This document shows positions 35,501 to 42,672 of a stretch of DNA of 42,672 nucleotides, one piece after another. Position 1 is the stretch's first letter. Every line of letters starts with the position of its first letter. Below the pieces are notes generated by a model. The model was not told the origin of the DNA. It searched no databases and worked only from the letters and a program-made list of their open reading frames with translations. The stretch is from Lachnospiraceae bacterium (GTDB taxonomy: Bacteria; Bacillota; Clostridia; Lachnospirales; Lachnospiraceae), in assembly GCA_009911505.1 (NCBI GenBank), contig QXXL01000162.1:1-42672 (forward strand), read 5' to 3'. A program made the translations under genes and the position numbers.

Positions 35501-37171
35501 ACGGTAAAGGAAGAAGGAGAAGAGGATATTGATGGAATTATCGTCCTTTATCCGCGGATTGGAATTGAAAACCAGTCCAAGCTGTACAAAACGGTTGATA
35601 TTCCGGGTGTTTATGTGACTGCATTAGCAGATTCGGGAACGGTACAGGTAACGGTAGACGGCGAGGTTTATGATGTTGTCATTGAGGGGGCCTGTGCCCA
35701 CGACGGCCCAAAACGGATTAACGGCAAAGTAGATCCTACTTGTACAGAAGACGGATATTCGGGAGATACCTATTGTTCGGATTGTGGTGAGCTGATCCGG
35801 CAGGGTGAAACAGTAGAGGCAATTGGCCACAGGTATGATGACGGAAAGGTGACGACGCCTGTAACCACTACAACAGATGGTGTTATGACATTTACCTGCT
35901 TAAACGACTCAAGCCATACATATACCGAAGCGATTTCGTCTTATGATTTTGTGAAAGCAGAGCTTTCAAAGGCAGTCGAGGCAGCTAAGGTAAAGGCAGC
36001 ACAGACAGATGTATATACGGAACAAACGATTGCGAAGCTGAATCAGGCAATTTCAGAGGCAGAAGGGCTCGCCGGGGATGCTTCCCAGGATGCGTATAAT
36101 GCTGCGCTTACAAAGGTTCTGGAAGCAGAGGATGCTTTGGTAACAATAGAGCTGCAGACGAATATAGATGAATTAACCAGGCTCGTCACATCTCCATTGG
36201 AGAAGGACGAATATGAACCGGAGTCATACGCAGTATACCAAAATGCCATTGAAAATGGTAGAAATCTGCTGGATAAAGATAATTATACTGTCCGTACACT
36301 TCAGAATGCAATCCGGCGTATCCAGAATGCAATAGAGTCGCTGGTAAGCCTGAAGGATTTAGCTCTGGCAGATGTAAATGAAAAACTGGATCAGAAGCTT
36401 GCAGAAGCACAGAAGCTGTTGCCTAACCAGTCTGCATATTCTGTGGAAACATATGCTGAATTCAAGAACGCATATGACAATGCTGCAGCAGTCCGCAACA
36501 GTGAGAAGGTACAGTCTGAAAAAGACGTTGCAGCCCTTAGTGCAGCCCTTACGAGGTTAAGCACAGCAATGTCCGGATTAAAGGCTCCGGCTCCTAAGCC
36601 TCCTACACCAGTTGAAACGAAGGTAGATGCACCGTCGATTAAGAAGGTTTCCGTATCTGCCGCAAAAAATGGCATTCATGCCGTTATAACGGTTAATGCA
36701 GTAACAGGCGCAGACAAATACGCTGTTTACCGCATTGCAAACGGCAAAACTGAATTAGTCGGTACAACTGCATCCGGGAAAGCTTCTGTAACAGACAAGA
36801 AGCTTGCAAGTAAAAAAGTATCCTATTACGCAGTAGCATTAGATGCGAACGGTAAAGAGATCAGCGATAAGGGCGGCGCAAAGGCGTTGTCTTTAGAAAG
36901 CGCAACTAAGATAAAGAAGGTTTCATCCAAATCTTCCGGTATTAAGATTACCTGGAAAAAAGGGAAGAAAGCAACTAGTTATATTGTGTACCGTTCTAAT
37001 AAGAAGAACGGAACCTATACGAAGGTTGGAACAGCAGGAAAGAGTAAATCCAGCTACACAGATAAGAAAGCTGCTAAGGGAAAGACCTATTACTATAAGG
37101 TTGTCGTTAAGACGAAAAAGGGCTTCAGCCTTATGAGCAGCGCTTCTAAAAAGGTAAAAAGGAAAAAATAA
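32520..37171 (+). pseudogene. Secreted GH33 exo-alpha-sialidase, frameshifted near codon 79
   Basis: A gene for about 1,550 aa split by one missing base. Frame 1 encodes a signal peptide (cut after PAKA, res 34) and the start of the sialidase fold with NFRIPALIVTQDG (Arg of the triad). At 32754-32756 the reading must shift by one to continue ELLAAADARYQ; a GGGG shortened to GGG explains it exactly. Downstream are Asp boxes SEDGGETW, STDDGFTW and SDDNGATW and the Tyr/Glu region YQYSCMAEL...GLLWENG. Then come two related beta-rich modules each ending near PIPGYR, a cysteine motif (TYCSDCGELI), three FIVAR-like helical repeats (about 35950-36590) and two FN3-like domains with a Lys-rich end. It would release sialic acid from mucin if intact. 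A sequencing error is possible. GGGAGG precedes the ATG. Confidence 0.88.
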
Positions 37172-37189
37172 AACAGGATAAAATGAGAG

Positions 37190-37224
37190 CTACGCCTGTG
37201 GCGAAATCCACAGGCGTAGTTTTT
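37190..37224 (+). terminator. Intrinsic terminator after the sialidase gene
   Basis: Perfect 12-bp arms CTACGCCTGTGG (37190-37201) and CCACAGGCGTAG (37208-37219), 6-nt loop, five Ts. Confidence 0.92.
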
Positions 37225-37227
37225 GCC

Positions 37228-37256
37228 TTGCATTTTTTTTAAAGTAAGCATATAAT
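37228..37256 (+). promoter_or_regulatory. Promoter of the M60-like peptidase gene
   Basis: TTGCAT (37228-37233), 17 nt, TATAAT (37251-37256), 50 nt before the start. The gene therefore has its own promoter after the sialidase terminator. Confidence 0.65.
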
Positions 37257-37306
37257 AAAATCCGAAAAGAAAAGAGGTTTTGCAAACTATTAATTGGGAG
37301 GACAAC

Positions 37307-40300
37307 ATGAAGAAATTTAAAAAGTTTATATCGTCTGCGGTGGTATTTATGACTTTGTTGTCATTGGTACCGCCTTCAAAGTGTTCTGTACAGGCAGCTG
37401 AGTTCGATGCTTACCGCAAGCCAGTTTTGTCTGGCCCGTCCCAGACATGGATTTATCAAGGAGAGACATATGGCATGAACAAAACTAAAGTTTTTGCAGA
37501 TGATCAGGAAGACGGTGATTTAACGGCAAAGATTAAGCAGACTGGAACGGTTAATACGTCTGTGCCAGGGGAATACACTGTTACCAGCCAGGTTACGGAT
37601 TCTGACGGAAACCAGGCGGAGCTTGAGACAACAGTAACCGTTTTGCCTGCCGGAAGCAAGGATACGGAGGCAAAAACGGTGAAGAGGAAGCTTTATACGC
37701 TGCCGGGCGCAGCCCACTTGACGGATATTGGGTTTAACCGGGGCTATTACCACGACAGACAGAGCCTTGGCATCTGGCTTCCGGAAGGCGAGCAGCTTAA
37801 AATCCGCTTGGTGAATGCAGGGGAATTCAGGCAGGATCTGGAGCTTAAGCTGTTAAATAACGATTCGGATGCGGAAAAAGTCTCAAAGGAGATAAACGGC
37901 GCTTGGGAGGAGCCGGTGGATTCCGTAAGGATTCCCGCAGATGGGGAATGGATAACGGTGAAAAACAGTTATTCGGAAAAAGACGTGTTAAACAGTGCGG
38001 ACAGTGTGCCGTTTATCTATACGCCCAAGAATATTTCCGTGCAGCCAGTCGTTGAAATCGAATGGAATGACGGCTTACAGGATCTTCCATTCTACCGATA
38101 CAAAGACGATGAATCGGCTTTTTTTGCGGAATGGGATCAGTCGAAAGCGCCGTATGCCGTGATAGAAGGGGATGCTGCCACGTTTCTGGTACCTCTCAAG
38201 GATCGGGATCGGATTATAAATTATCCCAATACCACAGAGCCATACCGTTTTCGGACTATAGATGAAATGCTCGAATGGTCCGCCGCCTTTGTAAAGCAGT
38301 ATGATTCCTATGCCGGACTGGATTATCGTGCAGACCAGCCTTATAACCAGAACATACGGGCGAAGTTCTTTATCAAGGCCAATAAGAACGGTGTAGGGCT
38401 TGCGTATTATTCGAGTGATCACAGCGCCAACAATGCGGATAACCTGGGGGATTACCTGTGCAGAAACTGGGTTTCCTTACATGAGTTCGGGCACGGGTAT
38501 GAGGGGGCGATTGCTACCCGCGAAAATTCATTTGTAGAAACTACGAACAATATTATGGGCCATTATTTTGAACCGACTTATCGGCCGGAATCAGACTTTG
38601 GATGGCTGCTTGACATTGCGGGGGCAACGAAGCTTGAGCGTTACAACAACCTGGGAAGGAAAGCCGAGGCGCTTCGGGAAAGCGTATCTACATTTAATGA
38701 AATGACGGAAGGAAGAAAAGAGTACCGGATGACGCTTTTTATGTTTACCAATATGCTGGACCGTATTGGACCCCAAGAAGCCGTATCCGCCATGCATACG
38801 CAGTACCGGAAATATTATTATGAAAACAGAAAGCATACATCCTCATCAGATGTGATCATCGATAGCTTTAGCCGTGTCGGAGGGTATAATACAGCGCCTT
38901 ATTTTGACGGCTGGCATATTCATGCATCGGAGCTTTTGGAGGATCGGCTTTATAACCAGGATTTGCCGATGCTGTATTACTTAAGGAGCCTGATTCCGGA
39001 TGATGCCCTGGCAGAACGGGCAAGACAGCAGTTAAATGCCGCGGGGATGTCATTAAGTGGGATATACGGCCTGGTCAGTACGGATGATCTGGCAAAGCTC
39101 TCCGAGACATATACCAGCAATGTAACGCTTAAGCTTTCCATAGACGAATTTTCCGCAGTGAAAGGAAAGACGATCCTGATTAAAAACGGCAGTAAAATAG
39201 CGGCAAGGGTAAAGGCAGACCGCAAAGAGCTGCAGTTAAACCTTCCGGTCGGAATTTATGAGGTAGAACTTCCGCTGCCGCGTACAGGAGATTACAAATA
39301 CGGCAATGAGTACCTTGTGGCGCAGAAGGGTTCCGTCAAAAAAGATCTGGTTTACACAAAAGTCACGGGGAACCCTCTGGCGGACGACGCACAGCTTAAG
39401 CTGCTGGGTATGGCCGACGCGGAGGTTGCCGTGCTTACATTGGATACCAGTCGGGGAAGTATCAATTGCCGGATTAATAACATTGAACCGCATTACTATT
39501 TTACAAACCCGGATGAGCCGTACCTTTCAATCCGCATTCAGGATCCGCAGGGAAAGGAGCTGTTTAGCCGCTCTCTTTCCGGCGTGGGGAAAGCGGAAGC
39601 GTTCGACAGTGATTTTGATTTTCCGAACGGTTCTAAGGTAATCATTATGCACCGGGAAATTGGCAGAGTGCGTATGGTAAGCCAATATACAAAAGAAGCC
39701 CTTTCGGCCTATGCCGTATATGGCGGGAACGAGGTTACATTTGTAAAAACTGCCCAGGGTATGATGCAGGAAAAATGGAGCCAGGAATACAAAAACAATG
39801 CATACTATTCGATGTTAAAGGGCTATTCTGATTTTATGCTGGCACATATGGATCGGGCCGATCTGTCCGTTCAGGAAAGCTATCACAATGCAAAGCTAAC
39901 CGTGCAAAAAGCGTTCGGTCTGTTAGACGAAGGCGCGAAAGAGGAATACCGCAGGGAATACGGCATACTGATTGGGGAAGAGACAAACAGCTACCAGAGG
40001 TATGTAAAAATAGATTCCAAACGGTTAAAAGGATCGGCTGACAGCCAGCAGGATCAGCAGGATAACGCCGCGTCAAACGCCTTAGACGGCGACGAGAAAA
40101 CGATTTGGCATTCGAGCTATAGCGGGGAAGATATTGCCGACGGCAAAAACAATACTTATACCATTACGCTGCCTGAAAATATGGACATTGGAAAACTGGA
40201 ATATGTACCCCGGCAAAGCGGCAATAACGGAATGATCATAACGTACGGTATTTCGTACAGTACAAAAGACAGCGGAGATGATTTTACAGAACTTCCGCTG

Positions 40301-41788
40301 AAATCCAATGAATGGGCGGAGGATGAATCCACAAAATCCGCCGAATTTTTCGCCCCGGACGCAAAACGGATCCGGATTACGGCGCTTTCGACGGCAGGAG
40401 TCGGCGGCAGGGACAAATATATCTCGGCGGCAGAGTTTTATCTGTACGAAACGTATCAGGTTTCCATGGCCAATACATATTTAAACAATCTGTATTTGAA
40501 TGCAAGCGGAGCTTCAGTCAAAAAATACGAAAATGGCGAGAAGGCTTCCCTTCTGGTCAATGGAAAGCCTAAAACGTTTGATAATGGAATTGGGATGAAC
40601 GCGGGGGCGTCAGTTTCCTGGGATTTGCAGGGAAAGAATTTTGATGCATTTACCGCCTGGATTGGCGTTGACGCCGCACAGGCAGGCAGCGGGTCCACAA
40701 AGGTGTCGGTTTACGGAGACGGAACGCTATTGTATGAGACGGACGCGCTTTTCGGAACGGATGCGGCAGAATCTGTTTATCTTAATATTGCCGGAATCCG
40801 GACTTTGACAGTGAATGCTGTTGGGGTAAACGGCGCGGCTCCTGCCGTGCTTGCGGATGCAAAGCTGATAAGCAAAGGGGCCCAAAAGGAGCTTACCCTG
40901 TTTGTGGGCGAGTCTGTGGCGATTCCTGCAAATGCAGGCATCCGGCCCGAGGATAAAGGAAAAACACAATGGAGTTCCTCCAATCCAGCCGTGGCATCCG
41001 TAAACAGCAGCGGGGTTGTTTTTGCAGCTGGCGAGGGTGATACGGATGTAAAGGCACGGTATGCGGATGGTACAGAACATGTTTGTCGTGTACATGTAAT
41101 AAAAACGCAAACAGATCAGCTCCAGCTTAAGAAGGAACAGGCTATTTTGGAACTATTAGCCTACAAAAATCCAGCTAATTACCGCGATGCGCAGAAGAAA
41201 GAGATTGAAGTTATCCTGATACAGGGCAAAGCTGCAATAGAGCTGGCATATGACGAACAAAGCCTGGCAGAAGCCTTAAATGCAGCTAAAGCAGCATTGG
41301 ATCGAATTAAGACTGATGCTCAGCTGACTTCAGAAGAGCAGGGCAACGCGCCTGCCTATCCCGCAGCCGGAGCGAAGAAAACAGTTGGCGCCCTTACTTA
41401 TCAAGTAAAGAAAACAGGCGCTTCCGGCGGAACGGTGACTGTCGTAAAAGCTAAAAAGAAGGCAAATATTATCATTCCTGCGTCTATAAATATTAACGGG
41501 TATACCTACAAGGTAACAGAAATAAAGTCCAAAGTGTTCCGTAACTACAAAAAGCTGGAGAAGGTAACGATTGGAAAATATGTTACAAAAATAGGCAGGC
41601 AGGCATTTGAAGGATGCAGTAAATTAAAGAAGGTAACGGTGAAAACCAAAAAGCTGGCCAAAATAGAAAAGAATGCATTCTCTAAAATACATCCAAAAGC
41701 AAAGGTAACCGTTCCAAAAGGAAAACGTAAGAGCTACCAAAAGCTGTTTTCCGGCGCAAAGCTTCCAAAAGGGGCGAGCGTAAAGTAG
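37307..41788 (+). CDS. Secreted M60-like (enhancin-type) mucin-directed metallopeptidase
   Basis: A 1,493-aa secreted multidomain zinc peptidase. Order: signal peptide (to VQA, about res 30); a DUF5011-type Ig domain (PSQTWIYQGETYGMNK to res 120); the M60 catalytic region with HEFGH at 392-396 and the third ligand E411 in FVETTNN; an F5/8-type carbohydrate-binding domain (about 40060-40470, ASNALDGDEKTIWHSS); an NPCBM-like module (40460-40880, TFDNGIGMNAGASVSWDL); a Big2-type Ig domain (WSSSNPAVASVNSSG); a FIVAR-like helical segment; and a C-terminal BspA-type leucine-rich tail. M60-like enzymes cleave O-glycosylated mucin proteins. It pairs with the upstream sialidase gene. No LPXTG anchor is seen; the Lys-rich tail may hold it at the wall. 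ATG with GGGAGG 5 nt upstream. Confidence 0.9.
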   Translation: MKKFKKFISSAVVFMTLLSLVPPSKCSVQAAEFDAYRKPVLSGPSQTWIYQGETYGMNKTKVFADDQEDGDLTAKIKQTGTVNTSVPGEYTVTSQVTDSDGNQAELETTVTVLPAGSKDTEAKTVKRKLYTLPGAAHLTDIGFNRGYYHDRQSLGIWLPEGEQLKIRLVNAGEFRQDLELKLLNNDSDAEKVSKEINGAWEEPVDSVRIPADGEWITVKNSYSEKDVLNSADSVPFIYTPKNISVQPVVEIEWNDGLQDLPFYRYKDDESAFFAEWDQSKAPYAVIEGDAATFLVPLKDRDRIINYPNTTEPYRFRTIDEMLEWSAAFVKQYDSYAGLDYRADQPYNQNIRAKFFIKANKNGVGLAYYSSDHSANNADNLGDYLCRNWVSLHEFGHGYEGAIATRENSFVETTNNIMGHYFEPTYRPESDFGWLLDIAGATKLERYNNLGRKAEALRESVSTFNEMTEGRKEYRMTLFMFTNMLDRIGPQEAVSAMHTQYRKYYYENRKHTSSSDVIIDSFSRVGGYNTAPYFDGWHIHASELLEDRLYNQDLPMLYYLRSLIPDDALAERARQQLNAAGMSLSGIYGLVSTDDLAKLSETYTSNVTLKLSIDEFSAVKGKTILIKNGSKIAARVKADRKELQLNLPVGIYEVELPLPRTGDYKYGNEYLVAQKGSVKKDLVYTKVTGNPLADDAQLKLLGMADAEVAVLTLDTSRGSINCRINNIEPHYYFTNPDEPYLSIRIQDPQGKELFSRSLSGVGKAEAFDSDFDFPNGSKVIIMHREIGRVRMVSQYTKEALSAYAVYGGNEVTFVKTAQGMMQEKWSQEYKNNAYYSMLKGYSDFMLAHMDRADLSVQESYHNAKLTVQKAFGLLDEGAKEEYRREYGILIGEETNSYQRYVKIDSKRLKGSADSQQDQQDNAASNALDGDEKTIWHSSYSGEDIADGKNNTYTITLPENMDIGKLEYVPRQSGNNGMIITYGISYSTKDSGDDFTELPLKSNEWAEDESTKSAEFFAPDAKRIRITALSTAGVGGRDKYISAAEFYLYETYQVSMANTYLNNLYLNASGASVKKYENGEKASLLVNGKPKTFDNGIGMNAGASVSWDLQGKNFDAFTAWIGVDAAQAGSGSTKVSVYGDGTLLYETDALFGTDAAESVYLNIAGIRTLTVNAVGVNGAAPAVLADAKLISKGAQKELTLFVGESVAIPANAGIRPEDKGKTQWSSSNPAVASVNSSGVVFAAGEGDTDVKARYADGTEHVCRVHVIKTQTDQLQLKKEQAILELLAYKNPANYRDAQKKEIEVILIQGKAAIELAYDEQSLAEALNAAKAALDRIKTDAQLTSEEQGNAPAYPAAGAKKTVGALTYQVKKTGASGGTVTVVKAKKKANIIIPASININGYTYKVTEIKSKVFRNYKKLEKVTIGKYVTKIGRQAFEGCSKLKKVTVKTKKLAKIEKNAFSKIHPKAKVTVPKGKRKSYQKLFSGAKLPKGASVK

Positions 41789-41867
41789 TAGGGATCCATT
41801 TTGTAGGCAGGTATTTCTGGAATTTGATCCGGTAGAGGGTAAAAGTTGTTTTTATAGTATAATGTTA

Positions 41868-41913
41868 AAAGAACTTTACAAGTAGTATTGTGTACTTGTA
41901 GGGTTCTTTTTTT
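41868..41913 (+). terminator. Intrinsic terminator after the peptidase gene
   Basis: Arms AAAGAAC...ACAAGTA and TACTTGT..GGTTCTTT (41868-41884 with 41893-41909) followed by a run of Ts. Confidence 0.85.
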
Positions 41914-42016
41914 GTGGATAATATTTTTGTAAAGTGTGGTGCAGTTGTTTTTACGTTATTTAAATTTGCAATAATATGTTGGAACAGATTTTTTTGACAA
42001 ATAATGTAAAAAAATA

Positions 42017-42045
42017 ATGACATTATTATTACTGTATGGTATAAT
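42017..42045 (+). promoter_or_regulatory. Strong promoter before the structured region
   Basis: ATGACA (42017-42022), 17 nt, TATAAT (42040-42045) with TG one base upstream (extended -10). Predicted transcription start is near 42052. No ribosome site plus long ORF follows. Confidence 0.75.
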
Positions 42046-42051
42046 TTTCTA

Positions 42052-42672
42052 AAGATACATAGGTTGTATTGACTATATATTTGGATTAAAGTTTACGCTT
42101 CTTGGGGCGAAACTTTAGGCCGTATCAATAGCTTGAAGTTTAGGAAAAGGTTGAAATACTAAACTTAAGACGAAGATATACCTAACTATAGGAAATCGGT
42201 ACATTGCACATGTAATATTAAAAAATATTGTATGTATAACAAAATGCCACAACTCTGTGCTAAAGGAAGGTTTGTGATAGTGGCATGAATAGTGATATGT
42301 AAGACATGACAATCCCATTTGTCCATAAGCAAATTGGTACAGTATATAAAGGGAAAAACGGTCAGAAAACTACAGATGGAAAATAACCAAATGAATAAGG
42401 CATTTTGGAAATTTCATCTGTGGGTGAGATAATATTTTGTAATTAGCAGGGAAAACGTAAGGGATGATATTATAAAAGAAGATCGATAACTTTGAGATTA
42501 GGAAATCTTTAGACTGCTTCAGCAACTAGCGCAAAACCACATGTTTGGATTGGAGGTGGTTTAGTTGTTCGAAAGTGGTATGCATGGATAAGTAGTGGAT
42601 AATCTATTGTTATCTGTCAATTAGGTGGAATAGGGATGATGTGGATAATTCAAAGTTATCCGTTGGAAATGA
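42052..42672 (+). ncRNA. Candidate large structured non-coding RNA, runs past the window end
   Basis: More than 620 nt with no credible ORF on either strand. Hairpins: TAAAGTTT/AAACTTTA plus CGC/GCG (42087-42117); CTTgAAGTTTAG/CTAAACTTAAG (42132-42169); a 12-bp stem with an AAAA loop (42208-42235); ATGCCAC/GTGGCAT (42244-42286); ATTTG/CAAAT (42317-42334); ACAGATG/CATCTGT enclosing AAA/TTT and CCAAATG/CATTTTGG (42372-42421); GATAA/TTATC (42598-42614); GGATAA/TTATCC (42643-42661). It is neither tmRNA nor RNase P by visible motifs. Size, promoter and host type fit the ornate large RNAs such as ROOL, but I cannot confirm the class from sequence alone. Confidence 0.6.

Noticed and set aside
41994..42045. 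TTGACA at 41994 as the -35 of the terminal promoter
   Set aside because: It is 40 nt from the TATAAT at 42040; ATGACA at 42017 has the right 17-nt spacing.
42115..42318. Minus-strand 67-codon frame in the last region
   Set aside because: It has no ribosome site, an odd composition, and lies across the paired stems of the candidate RNA.
42052..42672. tmRNA, RNase P RNA or group II intron as identity of the terminal RNA
   Set aside because: No tag-peptide frame or tRNA-like ends, no GAGGAAAGTCC-type core, and no domain V-like hairpin or reverse transcriptase gene were seen.

Overview
The window reads as chromosomal DNA of an anaerobic Clostridia bacterium, most likely a gut Lachnospiraceae. 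This is inferred from three things: the block ispF, cysE, cysS, mrnC, rlmB, sigH (the Bacillus order with ispD, gltX and yacP missing), low-to-moderate GC with strong AGGAGG-type ribosome sites and TTG/GTG starts, and a secreted mucin-attack pair (GH33 sialidase and M60-like metallopeptidase). Species is not claimed.

Layout. (1) 46-2589: a superfamily 2 helicase with six C-terminal Helicase-Associated repeats. (2) 2614-12883: a tightly packed surface-polysaccharide locus with an initiating phosphoglycosyl transferase, GT4, two GT2 enzymes, a DUF6625-like protein, a WbsX/GH99-like protein, two hexapeptide acyltransferases, an EpsG-like polymerase, a Wzx-type flippase and a VanZ-like membrane protein. 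Its middle is strikingly A+T-rich. (3) 13045-20387: mixed single genes: a GT2 with a C-terminal helical half, a decayed MATE transporter, an RlmI-type methyltransferase, a 14-residue-repeat coiled-coil protein, a cyclophilin lipoprotein, tRNA-Gly(CCC), a flagellin remnant, a nitronate monooxygenase and a hemerythrin. (4) 20559-25528: isoprenoid, cysteine, translation and RNA genes ending in sigH. A short structured leader with a terminator precedes cysE. (5) 25616-32127: a PrsA/SurA-like lipoprotein, a heterodimeric ABC exporter and murA. (6) 32520-41788: two giant secreted multidomain proteins, a sialidase broken by one missing base and an intact M60-like peptidase. (7) 41914-42672: no credible gene, but a strong promoter followed by more than 600 nt of nested hairpins running off the window end, a candidate large structured RNA.

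How the parts relate. The polysaccharide genes form a Wzx/Wzy-type pathway: lipid-linked initiation, extension and decoration, flipping, polymerisation. The sialidase and M60-like peptidase would remove sialic acid caps and cleave mucin glycoprotein backbones outside the cell. Three broken genes (MATE, flagellin, sialidase) show recent gene loss. The most notable items are the terminal structured RNA, the single-base sialidase lesion, the cysE leader and the six-repeat helicase.
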